A DNA stretch of 33,466 nucleotides. Source: Candidatus Latescibacterota bacterium (GTDB lineage: Bacteria; Hydrothermota; Tepidihabitantia; Tepidihabitantales; CAIPLT01). Positions 15,196 through 24,152 of this stretch are shown piece by piece. Below the pieces are notes generated by a model that worked only from the letters and a program-made list of their open reading frames with translations, was not told the origin of the DNA and made no database searches. Numbering within the stretch: position 1 is the stretch's first letter; each line of letters begins with the position of its first letter. The stretch covers positions 1 through 33,466 of the forward strand of contig JAGXRL010000156.1 of the NCBI GenBank assembly GCA_018335915.1, written 5' to 3'. A program made the position numbers and the translations under genes.

Positions 15196-17412
15196 ATGTA
15201 TCTTATATTGAGTTTTGTTCTATTAACCGCAACTGAAGGAGATACGGCGCAAAAGATTGTCCATTACACAAGTAAAAATATTGTCTATTATCCAAAACAA
15301 GAACGGGTGATTTTATTGGACTCAGCCCGGGTCAGTTATGGCGATGTCGTGGTTGATGCCGATTCGATTGAGTATGATTTGCAGACCAAAACCCTGAGCG
15401 CTTTTAAGAATGTCGTCTTTGTGACCGGCAGTGAAAAAGTAGATGGTAATGAGTTGTATTATAATCTCGATACGAAACGCGGTTTTATGCGCGATGCCCA
15501 GACTACAGTCGAAAACGGTTTTGTCGATGGTAAAGAAATCTGGCTGGTTAAAGAAAAGACTCTGCATATCCGGGACGGATATTATACGACTTGTGACCGT
15601 GACCCGCCCCATTACTATTTTTACAGCCGACGGTCAAGAGTGCTGATTGATAATACCGCAATTGCCGAACTGGTCGTGCTGAAAATTTTCGGCGTACCCT
15701 GTGCAGCAGCGCCGTTCTGGTTTTTTCCGGTTAGTAAACAGCGCAAATCTGGACTGATGCCGTTTAAGTTCGGACAGTCAAACACAGACGGACGCTATGC
15801 CAAAGGGGTTGCCTATTATCTGGTTATCAATGATTATGCCGATATGACCTTTATGCTTGATGTGATGGAGAAAAAAGGTTTTCAGCCAAAACTGGAAGCG
15901 GTCTATATTGTCAATCCGTTTGCGAGCGGTCAGATTTATGCATCGTACATAAGAGAGACTCAAACCAAACGCGAGCGCTATAGTATCAATGCCAAGCACC
16001 GTTCCCAGTTTCTGTTCGGTTCAAATCTAAACGCTTATATTGATTATCAGAGCGATGACAGTTATCTGCCCGATTATGCAGAAAACCAGATACAATGGCT
16101 GAAAAAGGAGATCTATTCACAGGTGTCATTGACCCGAGATTTTAAAAGAGTCGGCCGGACTAATCTGCTGGTCGAACAAAAACAGGATTTTGAAAAGTTA
16201 ACCACAGAATGGAAATTGCCGAGCGTCGGTATTTCTTTTTATCGGCTGCCGCTGGCTGGCAACTGGAGTTTATCACCAGGCATAAGTTTTGCCAATGTCG
16301 AAAAGAAGTATGATTCGACTGAGACCAATCCCCGAACGCGCGTGCTTACGAGCCGTTCTATTAACGGGCGTTTAGGCTTGAATCATCCGAAAACATTGCT
16401 CGGTGCGTTCGATTTGCCGATTAATCTTAATTACCGGACAGTCCGAGATGAGTATGTTGACAGTATTACAAATAAATCTGAAGAAATCAGCGGTGGCACG
16501 GGATTTTCAACATCCCAGACCGTTTTCCAGACCTTGAATTTCAGCGAAGCAATCAGTTATAATCACTCGGTTTTATGGCGGGACAGCGCGCAGAGTAATG
16601 TTCGGTATGATTTCAGTTTGAATTCGAATTTGACTTTGTTTCGACTTTTTGATATTGGCGTTCTGGGAATCGATAATGTCATGCATCGCGTGATTCCCAG
16701 TTTGAGTTATAATATCACGCCTCAAACAAGAAATTATGGTATCTGGGGTTTGCCAAGATTTGACACGATACCAAAATCGTCAAATATCGGTTTTTCCGTA
16801 AATAACCTGTTACAGGGTAAATTTCACAAGTCGGGTGAGAAAAGAGACCTGGCAGTGGTTTCGTTTAATACCAATTATGATTTTCAAACACAAGCAGTGA
16901 GTCCAATCGCACTCAATTCGGATTTATTTTTGTTAAGTAAACCTAATGCCAATCTGCTCACCAATGTCAATCTGACAATACCGTGGTGGTCTCATAATAA
17001 ACTTAATCTAAGGGTCAGTGATTTGACAGTCAACTCAAGTTTCTTTTATAATTTCACAAAACAGGATACAATTACGAACATCGAGCAGGGGATAAGAATT
17101 GGGTTAAACCATCTGCTGGCGTATACTACAAGTCAATCTGGATTAGTAATACAGTCCAATATGGTTAATGCCACGATGTCGGTTATTCCGCGAGGATGGC
17201 GGTTTGATTTGAGTTCGGGTATTAATTTTAAAGAAAAAGAGAAAATCACCAATTACAGCGTTACGGTCTATAAAGACCTGCACTGCTGGGAAGCAGTCGT
17301 TGACTTCAATAAATTCGGCGCGCAGTGGGCATATGATTTTAAAGTGCGGATTAAAAAGATTCCTGATGTTTCTTTCAGTAAAGGAATCCTCGGATTTATG
17401 CTGCCGTTTTAA
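15196..17412 (+). CDS. LptD/OstA-like outer membrane assembly protein
   Basis: OstA-like N-terminus (VVVDADSIEYDLQTKTLSAFKNVVF..EKVDGNELYYNLDTKRGFMRDAQT), YYTTCDRDPPHYYF, VPCAAAPFWFFPVSKQRKSGLMPFKFGQSNTDGRYAKGVAYYLVINDYADMTFMLDVMEKKG, beta-rich C-terminus. Confidence 0.85.
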   Translation: MYLILSFVLLTATEGDTAQKIVHYTSKNIVYYPKQERVILLDSARVSYGDVVVDADSIEYDLQTKTLSAFKNVVFVTGSEKVDGNELYYNLDTKRGFMRDAQTTVENGFVDGKEIWLVKEKTLHIRDGYYTTCDRDPPHYYFYSRRSRVLIDNTAIAELVVLKIFGVPCAAAPFWFFPVSKQRKSGLMPFKFGQSNTDGRYAKGVAYYLVINDYADMTFMLDVMEKKGFQPKLEAVYIVNPFASGQIYASYIRETQTKRERYSINAKHRSQFLFGSNLNAYIDYQSDDSYLPDYAENQIQWLKKEIYSQVSLTRDFKRVGRTNLLVEQKQDFEKLTTEWKLPSVGISFYRLPLAGNWSLSPGISFANVEKKYDSTETNPRTRVLTSRSINGRLGLNHPKTLLGAFDLPINLNYRTVRDEYVDSITNKSEEISGGTGFSTSQTVFQTLNFSEAISYNHSVLWRDSAQSNVRYDFSLNSNLTLFRLFDIGVLGIDNVMHRVIPSLSYNITPQTRNYGIWGLPRFDTIPKSSNIGFSVNNLLQGKFHKSGEKRDLAVVSFNTNYDFQTQAVSPIALNSDLFLLSKPNANLLTNVNLTIPWWSHNKLNLRVSDLTVNSSFFYNFTKQDTITNIEQGIRIGLNHLLAYTTSQSGLVIQSNMVNATMSVIPRGWRFDLSSGINFKEKEKITNYSVTVYKDLHCWEAVVDFNKFGAQWAYDFKVRIKKIPDVSFSKGILGFMLPF

Positions 17413-17415
17413 AAT

Positions 17416-17991
17416 ATGAGTAAGCCACGGATTTATCTTGCCTCAAAATCACCCAGACGGAAAATGCTTTTAGGGCAACTCAGAATCAGATTCCAAACCA
17501 TAGTTCCTGATGTTAATGAAGAGATAAATGAAAAGAATCCGGATCGGTTCGCGATTAAGCTGGCGCAGGAAAAAGTTCGGTCAGTTCAAACCAGAATAAA
17601 ACAGGGGGTAATTATTGGTGTTGATACAATCGTCGTAATTGATAATGAAATCCTGGGTAAACCGGGCAGTAAAAAGGAAGCATATCAGATAATAGAGAGA
17701 CTCAGTGGTAGGACACATCAGGTAATATCAGGATTGTATATCTTAAGTATACCCAGCCGGAAGTATTTTAAGACGATTGAAAAGACGATAGTGCGTTTTT
17801 ACAGATTGAGCAGACAGGATATCATCAATTATATCAATTCAGACGAACCGTATGATAAAGCCGGTGGATATGGGATTCAAAGCAAAGCCGGCAGGTTTAT
17901 TGAGAGCATTAACGGCTGTTATTATAATGTGGTTGGATTGCCGATTACCAGATTATTAACAGGACTAAAGAAATTTGCAGTGATTATTTAA
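17416..17991 (+). CDS. maf: Maf-like nucleoside triphosphate pyrophosphatase
   Basis: LASKSPRRKMLLGQL, VIIGVDTIVVIDNEILGKPGSKKEA, LSGRTHQVISGLYI, EPYDKAGGYGIQSKAGRFIESINGCYYNVVGLPI. Confidence 0.96.
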   Translation: MSKPRIYLASKSPRRKMLLGQLRIRFQTIVPDVNEEINEKNPDRFAIKLAQEKVRSVQTRIKQGVIIGVDTIVVIDNEILGKPGSKKEAYQIIERLSGRTHQVISGLYILSIPSRKYFKTIEKTIVRFYRLSRQDIINYINSDEPYDKAGGYGIQSKAGRFIESINGCYYNVVGLPITRLLTGLKKFAVII

Positions 17992-19598
17992 GGTCGGTCG
18001 TGTCGTTTTTCTTGTTCAAGTATTTTCAACGCCAATTTTGCTTCGGCACGGATTTCTTCGGTTTCTTTGCCAAACGGCCAGGAACGCGCCATTGGTTTGA
18101 GTAAGGGAATTGCTCCAATATAGTGCAGTTTGACCAAAGTCTGAATCGCAGTAATTTTGAGGATGACCGATTCAGAAGATAAATATTTCAGCAAATGCGA
18201 ACCGCTGTCCGTAATCTGGAGTTCACCAATTGCTTTGATGACTGAGATTTTGACGCTTTCTTCGTCATCATCTAAGGCACTGATTAAGGAGTCGAGTACA
18301 AAAGACATCCTGAGTTTGCCTAATGCCTGTGCGGCAGCAGCCCGAACCAAAGTATCCTGGTCAAAAAGACATTTCTCAATAAGGAGGTCGGCAGCAAGAG
18401 GATTTTTTGTTTCTCCTAAAGCAAAACAGACCGTACGCCTTATCCATAAGCGCGGGTCAGATAGATGTTCGGCAAGCATATTGACTAAATTGGGATTTTG
18501 AATTTTTCCGATTAGACGAGTAACCGTAATTTGACTATTCATGTCCTGTTCAGAAAGAATACTGGGTAAATATTTCACTACTTCCTCACCGCGTTCTGCC
18601 AACACAGTTGTAGCAGTCGAAATAATAATTGGGTCAAGGTCTTTAAGGCAGGAAATCAGAAATCGTAAAGTTGTTTCATCGCGGATATTACCTAATCCTT
18701 TGATTGCGGCAATTCTGACCTTTGGTTCCATATCATTAGTCAATTCAATCAATCGCCTGGCAACAACAGGGTCAGCAATATTACCTAAGATGATGGCAAC
18801 GATTTCTCTGACCGATGCCGAATAATGCTTGGTTAATTCGATAAGCGGCAAGATGACGCAACGGCCAAGCTCGGATAATTTTTGGATGGTATGGGTGCGT
18901 GTCTCAATATCGGTTGAAGTGAATGTTTCTTGATAAGGTGCTATCAAATTATTACCGATAATCTTTAGAGTTTGCACTGCGGTTTTTCTGACCTGCGGGT
19001 CTTTATCACGAGTGCTAACCTGCCAGATGCTGTCACAAGACCGCGGTTCGTTGAGTTTGGCCAATGCTTCAAGCGCGGTAATTCTCACCAGAGACGATTC
19101 GTCGCTGAGCAACTGCAGTATGAGGTCAACCGAAAGGATATCATTCATATTTCCTAATGCTGCTGCTGATTTAGTCCGCACAATCGGCTCAGGGTCTTTA
19201 ATAAATTCACGGATATGGGGTATTGACCAGATGTCTTTGACCTGGCCCAATATCTCGATTGCCGCCGCCCGCACCGAGCAGTCATGGTCAGATAATAGAT
19301 TGAGAAGATGGACATTATAGGAGATATCAAAAACTTCAGATAGAATATTTACGATACTGTCACGAATAAGCTGATTGGCAGGTTTTATGTTTTTAATCAG
19401 TATCGGAGTAATCGGTTTGCCGAATTCCAGTAAAGTTGCCGTAATTATTCGCTGGATTTCAACATTATCAGTGTCTAATGCGGATAATAATATTTCAGTG
19501 CTTTTTTCAATACCGAGCGCTTTTATAGCAATTATCGCCTGGATGCGCTGGCTCGGGTCAGCTGAGTGTAAAGATTGGATAACTTCGTTCTCTATCAT
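17988..19598 (-). CDS. HEAT-repeat protein (PBS-lyase-like repeats)
   Basis: Many about 31-aa repeats of type DPEPIVRTKSAAALGNMNDILSVDLILQLLSDESSLVRITALEALAKL. Confidence 0.9.
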   Translation of the reverse strand: MIENEVIQSLHSADPSQRIQAIIAIKALGIEKSTEILLSALDTDNVEIQRIITATLLEFGKPITPILIKNIKPANQLIRDSIVNILSEVFDISYNVHLLNLLSDHDCSVRAAAIEILGQVKDIWSIPHIREFIKDPEPIVRTKSAAALGNMNDILSVDLILQLLSDESSLVRITALEALAKLNEPRSCDSIWQVSTRDKDPQVRKTAVQTLKIIGNNLIAPYQETFTSTDIETRTHTIQKLSELGRCVILPLIELTKHYSASVREIVAIILGNIADPVVARRLIELTNDMEPKVRIAAIKGLGNIRDETTLRFLISCLKDLDPIIISTATTVLAERGEEVVKYLPSILSEQDMNSQITVTRLIGKIQNPNLVNMLAEHLSDPRLWIRRTVCFALGETKNPLAADLLIEKCLFDQDTLVRAAAAQALGKLRMSFVLDSLISALDDDEESVKISVIKAIGELQITDSGSHLLKYLSSESVILKITAIQTLVKLHYIGAIPLLKPMARSWPFGKETEEIRAEAKLALKILEQEKRHDRP

Positions 19599-19842
19599 AT
19601 CACAAAAAATTTCGTTTTATATTTATACCAAGTATCGTATTCATCTCTTTACAAAATTCGTTTTTTTCTCTTTTTATGTTTATTGGGAATCGTTTAACAA
19701 ACCTATACTTTTATAACTTAATAAGTTAATATAAATAAATTATTCTAACACAAAGTAAGAGATTATATTCGAAATATATAATATGTCAAGGGAAAAATTT
19801 GATATTTGTTTTTTAAATCGGTTGGTTTATTGCTTGCTATGG

Positions 19843-21261
19843 TTAGGTGTTCAGATATTGTTGTAAAGTCCGGGTAATTTTCTGGGGATTTAATTTACCC
19901 TGGGATTTTTTCACGACCAGACCGGTCAGATATCCAATTACCGAGGTTTTTCCCTGCCGGTATTTTGTAACAATATCCGGATTTTCCCGAATGACTTCCT
20001 GCGCAATATTGGTGAGCAGCGCGTCGTCCTCAATAGATAATAAGTTTTGGGTTTTGGCAATTTCCTGGGCACTTTTGTTGGTTGTGACCATCTGTTCGAA
20101 AATTTGTTTAGCATTTTTCCCGGTTATCTTGTTTTCACTGAGCAGATTTAATAATTGAGCCAGTTGTTGCGGTTTTATTTTGAAATCATTAATCGATATG
20201 ATTTGTTGGTTGAGTACAGCCCGGACTTCAGTAGTGAGCCAGTTTGCAACCAGTTTTGCATTGGGACAATGTTTTACGGTCGCGTCATAATAGTCAGCAA
20301 ATTCTTTGGTTTCAATGATTACTTCGGCAATTTGCGGTGAGATTTGGTATTGCCGGATTAATTGTTGTTTTCTCTGGGCTGGCAATAAGGGAAGATTGGA
20401 CTTAATCGTATTTATCATCTTCTCAGTAATATTCATAACCGGCAGGTCAGGTTCTGGAAAATAACGGTAATCTTCACTCTCTTCTTTAGTGCGCATGGTG
20501 CCGGAAGTTTTAGTCTGTTCGTCCCAATAAAGAGTTTCCTGTTGTACGGCTTTCCCTTCATTAAGTAATTTTGTCTGGCGATTTATTTCAAATTCCAGCC
20601 CTTCACGGACATTGCGCAGGGAATTGAGATTTTTCAATTCGGTACGGACACCAAACTGTTTTTGACCAATTGGCCGTAAGGAGATATTCGGCTCGCATCG
20701 GAAATGTCCTTTTTCCATATCACAATCAGATACCTCGAGATAATTGAGAATCTGTCGTAACTCGTGTAAGTATTGGACTGCCTGGTCAGGGCTCGTAATA
20801 TTCGGTTCGGTGACGATTTCGATTAAGGGAACGCCGCAGCGGTTAAAATCTACCAATGATTCATTGCCAGCATGAATTGATTTACCTGAATCTTCTTCTA
20901 AATGCAAGCGCCGGATTCTAATTTGTGCTCGGTTGATTTCAATAAAACCTTCGTAAGCAAGCGGTTCTTTATACTGGGTAATCTGATAACCTTTGGGCAG
21001 GTCTGGATAAAAATAGTGCTTGCGGGCAAAAGTACTCTTCGGTCTGATCTGACAATTGAGTGCCAAACTTGCGCGAATTGCCAAGGCGATTGCCTGAGCA
21101 TTGACAGTTGGCAAAGTTCCGGGCAGACCCATGCAAATCGGGCAGACATTAGTATTTGCCTGGGCACCAAAACTGACTGCGCAGGCACAGAACATTTTAG
21201 TTTTAGTTTTTAACTGAGCATGGATTTCCATGCCAATGACAACTTCGTATTTATTATGCAT
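19843..21261 (-). CDS. gatB: Aspartyl/glutamyl-tRNA amidotransferase subunit B (ORF opens at 21279)
   Basis: YEVVIGMEIHAQLKTKTKMFC, VCPICMGLPGTLPTVN, HYFYPDLPKGYQITQYKEPL, RTELKNLNSLRNV, EDYRYFPEPDLP. Confidence 0.97.
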   Translation of the reverse strand: MHNKYEVVIGMEIHAQLKTKTKMFCACAVSFGAQANTNVCPICMGLPGTLPTVNAQAIALAIRASLALNCQIRPKSTFARKHYFYPDLPKGYQITQYKEPLAYEGFIEINRAQIRIRRLHLEEDSGKSIHAGNESLVDFNRCGVPLIEIVTEPNITSPDQAVQYLHELRQILNYLEVSDCDMEKGHFRCEPNISLRPIGQKQFGVRTELKNLNSLRNVREGLEFEINRQTKLLNEGKAVQQETLYWDEQTKTSGTMRTKEESEDYRYFPEPDLPVMNITEKMINTIKSNLPLLPAQRKQQLIRQYQISPQIAEVIIETKEFADYYDATVKHCPNAKLVANWLTTEVRAVLNQQIISINDFKIKPQQLAQLLNLLSENKITGKNAKQIFEQMVTTNKSAQEIAKTQNLLSIEDDALLTNIAQEVIRENPDIVTKYRQGKTSVIGYLTGLVVKKSQGKLNPQKITRTLQQYLNT

Positions 21262-22693
21262 ATAACTTTTCGATTGCATCGGCGCAGTTTAAAACTTCTT
21301 GTTCAGCAAAAGCCCGGCCAATAAGTTGAATCCCAGCCGGGAAGCCGTTGATTTTGTCACGGCTTGGTATTGAAATAGCCGGTAGCCCGGCTAAACTGGC
21401 TGAAGTAGTAAAAAGGTCAGAAAGATACATTGTTAAAGGGTCAGCGATTTTCTCGCCGAGTTTAAAAGGTGGGGTTGGTGCGGTTGGAGTAATGATAATA
21501 TCACAAGTTTTGAATGCCTGGTCAAAATCCTGTTTTATCAAAGCGCGGACTTTTTGGGCAGTGCCGTAATATTCATCATAATATCCTTTGGATAGACCAT
21601 AGGTGCCGAGCAAGATTCTGCGTTTTACTTCCGCGCCAAAACCCTGCCCGCGGGTCTGTTCGTACATTTCGATTAAATCATCTTTGGTTATTCGTAAACC
21701 GTATTTGACGCCATCATAACGGGCTAAATTGGATGATGCTTCAGCAGTACAGATGAGCTGGTAGGTTGCGATTGTATAACTTGTATGCGGCAGAGAAATC
21801 TGTTTGACGGCTTTGCATTTTTTACCGAGTTCAGCAATCGTCTTTTCCACGATTTGAGCAATTCGCGGGTCAAGTCCTTTGGTAAAATATTCTTGGGGCA
21901 CACCAATCGTATAATCTTTAAGAGCATCAGGATTGCATAAGAACTGATTAACCGGCATATTGACTGAAGTCGCATCATAGGGGTCGTGACCGGCAATTGT
22001 CGATAAGATAAGGGCAGCATCCTGAACAGTTTTAGTTATCGGTCCGATGCAATCAAGCGATGAGGCAAAAGCAATTAACCCATAACGGGAAACCCGGCCG
22101 TAAGTAGGTTTTAATCCGACTACGCCGCAAAACGCGGCTGGCAATCGAACCGAGCCGCCCGTATCAGTGCCAAGCGCTCCCAAGCAACCCGAATAAGCAA
22201 TTGCCGCAGCAGAACCGCCGCTTGAGCCACCCGGCACATATTCAGGATTGAGTGGATTGGCAACTTTACCGAAATAAGAAGTCTCATTCGATGAGCCCAT
22301 GGCAAATTCATCGAGATTGGTTTTACCAATAATAATCACACCGGCATCTTTGAGTCTTTGTACGGCAGTAGCATCGTACGGACTATTGAAATTATGTAAA
22401 ATACGAGAACCGCAGGTCGCGAGTTTATCTTTGACACAGATATTATCTTTTATTGCAAAAGGAATGCCGGTTAAAGGATGCAGGTTTGAAAAGTCTTTGA
22501 CCGTCTGGTCTAATTGCTGCGCCTGCTCAAAAGATTCTTGTTCAAATAGACTAATATAAGCGGAAATTTTCTTTTCGTTGTTTTTTATCTGCTGAAAAAC
22601 CGATTCAATGACATCAAAAAATTTTATTTCTTTGTTCTTTAGTTTTTGATGGATAGCGGCGATTGATAATCTGGCTAAATCAGATTTATTCAT
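21254..22693 (-). CDS. gatA: Aspartyl/glutamyl-tRNA amidotransferase subunit A (ORF opens at 22756; start at MNKSDLARL preferred)
   Basis: Amidase signature PGGSSGGSAAAIAYSGCLGALGTDTGGSVRLPAAFCGVVGLKPTYGRVSRYGLIAFASSLD; ATGA overlap with gatC at 22690-22693. Confidence 0.97.
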   Translation of the reverse strand: MNKSDLARLSIAAIHQKLKNKEIKFFDVIESVFQQIKNNEKKISAYISLFEQESFEQAQQLDQTVKDFSNLHPLTGIPFAIKDNICVKDKLATCGSRILHNFNSPYDATAVQRLKDAGVIIIGKTNLDEFAMGSSNETSYFGKVANPLNPEYVPGGSSGGSAAAIAYSGCLGALGTDTGGSVRLPAAFCGVVGLKPTYGRVSRYGLIAFASSLDCIGPITKTVQDAALILSTIAGHDPYDATSVNMPVNQFLCNPDALKDYTIGVPQEYFTKGLDPRIAQIVEKTIAELGKKCKAVKQISLPHTSYTIATYQLICTAEASSNLARYDGVKYGLRITKDDLIEMYEQTRGQGFGAEVKRRILLGTYGLSKGYYDEYYGTAQKVRALIKQDFDQAFKTCDIIITPTAPTPPFKLGEKIADPLTMYLSDLFTTSASLAGLPAISIPSRDKINGFPAGIQLIGRAFAEQEVLNCADAIEKLYA

Positions 22694-22983
22694 TCTAAAA
22701 CTGGGGGCACATAAAAATGGTGGTGTTTTTGATAGGGCAGCATTTCGGTTGCGCATTTTACTGCTTTTAGCAGGTCTGGTCTAAGGGGCAAGCTAATCGC
22801 GACCGCATGAGTCATCGGCTCGACTTTTTGTAAATCGAGATTTTTTATCATTTCAAAGTATTCGACGATTTTCTCGATGTCATTGGTCAAAGAAACCGCT
22901 TCGGATTGAGTAAGACCTAAACGGGCGAGTTTTGCGACTTTAGTTAATTCTGATGCGGATATTTTCGTGCTCATACGAGACAA
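22690..22983 (-). CDS. gatC: Aspartyl/glutamyl-tRNA amidotransferase subunit C
   Basis: VAKLARLGLTQSEAVSLTNDIEKIVEYFEMIKNLDLQKVEPMTHAV...LRPDLLK. Confidence 0.93.
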   Translation of the reverse strand: MSRMSTKISASELTKVAKLARLGLTQSEAVSLTNDIEKIVEYFEMIKNLDLQKVEPMTHAVAISLPLRPDLLKAVKCATEMLPYQKHHHFYVPPVLE

Positions 22984-22989
22984 TTATTA

Positions 22990-23310
22990 TTATCGAGCCA
23001 TCATCTGGCGCTGGGCTTCGATAAATTCGAGAATTTTTGCAATATAACCACCAATCACCGGTACGGAAACAGCCCGCTTCATGACAAGAATAAGAATTGC
23101 TGCTAAAAGCATAAATCCGATGGCAAATCCAAATCCGCGTCCAATACCAGCAACCACATTTAAGAAAAAGACTTTAAAAGGATTTCTTAAGAAGGCAATC
23201 ATCTCGCCAACACCTAAAAAGTCAAAACGTTTTAAGCCTTCTTTTGTCTTGCTTTCTTCAGTCTCTTCTGGTTTGACTGGTGGTTCGGCGATATCTTTTT
23301 TTTCTTTCAT
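22990..23310 (-). CDS. Small membrane protein of unknown function
   Basis: Charged N-terminus then Gly-rich TM GIGRGFGFAIGFMLLAAILILVM; tightly packed upstream of gatC. Confidence 0.7.
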   Translation of the reverse strand: MKEKKDIAEPPVKPEETEESKTKEGLKRFDFLGVGEMIAFLRNPFKVFFLNVVAGIGRGFGFAIGFMLLAAILILVMKRAVSVPVIGGYIAKILEFIEAQRQMMAR

Positions 23311-23311
23311 C

Positions 23312-23974
23312 TTATATCAAACGGTTATTGTTTATAACTAATTCAAACTTGCATTTTATGAAATCAGCGGCGCGTCTTGAGATTACCATGCGCGATAAAA
23401 AGATTTCAAAATAGTCCATAACCGGTGCGATTGAGGTATCAATAGTTATATCAAAGGTAATTTTATGTTCCCGCCGATTGACAGTTAAGGTTGATTTTTT
23501 AACTGCAAAATTAACGCGGTCGTGAATATCGAATTTAATAAATTCAGGATTGCGCACCCGGCTTTGATGCACATCTGATTTATCAGCTAAAATCAAGGCA
23601 GCAGAGATTTCTGAAACCGGATTGCCATTTTCTTCGTGATGATTACCTATGGCAGAGATAATCTCGGCAATTTCACAAGCGGGCATTTGCATTCGGGATA
23701 AAATATCCCGTGCAATCAAGGCACTTATCTGTTCGTGGCGCTCACGGGATACGACATTACCAATATCATGCAAGTATCCGGCAATTGCAGCCATTTCGCA
23801 TAACCGTTCATTATAACCTAACTCAACTAAAAGATTACGGGCTTTTTTAGCAATCAAACGGGCATGACGGGACCCGTGTTCAGTATAACCGATAATTTCC
23901 AGATAGCGGTCAGCCTGAATAATATATGCCTGCACTTCCGTATCTTTCATAATTGTTTTTAAAGTCACTTCCAT
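23312..23974 (-). CDS. HD-domain phosphohydrolase
   Basis: HGSRHARLIAKKARNLL...AGYLHDIGNVVSRERHEQISALIARDIL..AIGNHHEE..ALILADKSDVHQSRV. Confidence 0.88.
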   Translation of the reverse strand: MEVTLKTIMKDTEVQAYIIQADRYLEIIGYTEHGSRHARLIAKKARNLLVELGYNERLCEMAAIAGYLHDIGNVVSRERHEQISALIARDILSRMQMPACEIAEIISAIGNHHEENGNPVSEISAALILADKSDVHQSRVRNPEFIKFDIHDRVNFAVKKSTLTVNRREHKITFDITIDTSIAPVMDYFEIFLSRMVISRRAADFIKCKFELVINNNRLI

Positions 23975-24013
23975 AAGTATTGATTATAGACCCGATTAGA
24001 TGTTAAGTCAATA

Positions 24014-24069
24014 AGCGATTAGCCGTTAGTCGTTAGCGGACAGCGGGGAACGGAGAGCGGTAAGCAGAA
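24014..24069. repeat. Degenerate heptamer tandem repeat, 8 units
   Basis: agcgatt-agccgtt-agtcgtt-agcggac-agcgggg-aacggag-agcggta-agcagaa; consensus about AGCGGTT. Confidence 0.75.
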
Positions 24070-24118
24070 TATAATAAGCATGACGCGTGAAGCGTATATC
24101 TGCGTTCGAGCGTGATGC

Positions 24119-24146
24119 TTGACATTCTGACTAATCTCAGTAAAAA
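24119..24146 (+). promoter_or_regulatory. Candidate promoter of TGS GTPase gene
   Basis: TTGACA(24119-24124)-N16-TAAAAA(24141-24146), 6 nt before ATG 24153. Confidence 0.45.
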
Positions 24147-24152
24147 TGTAAT

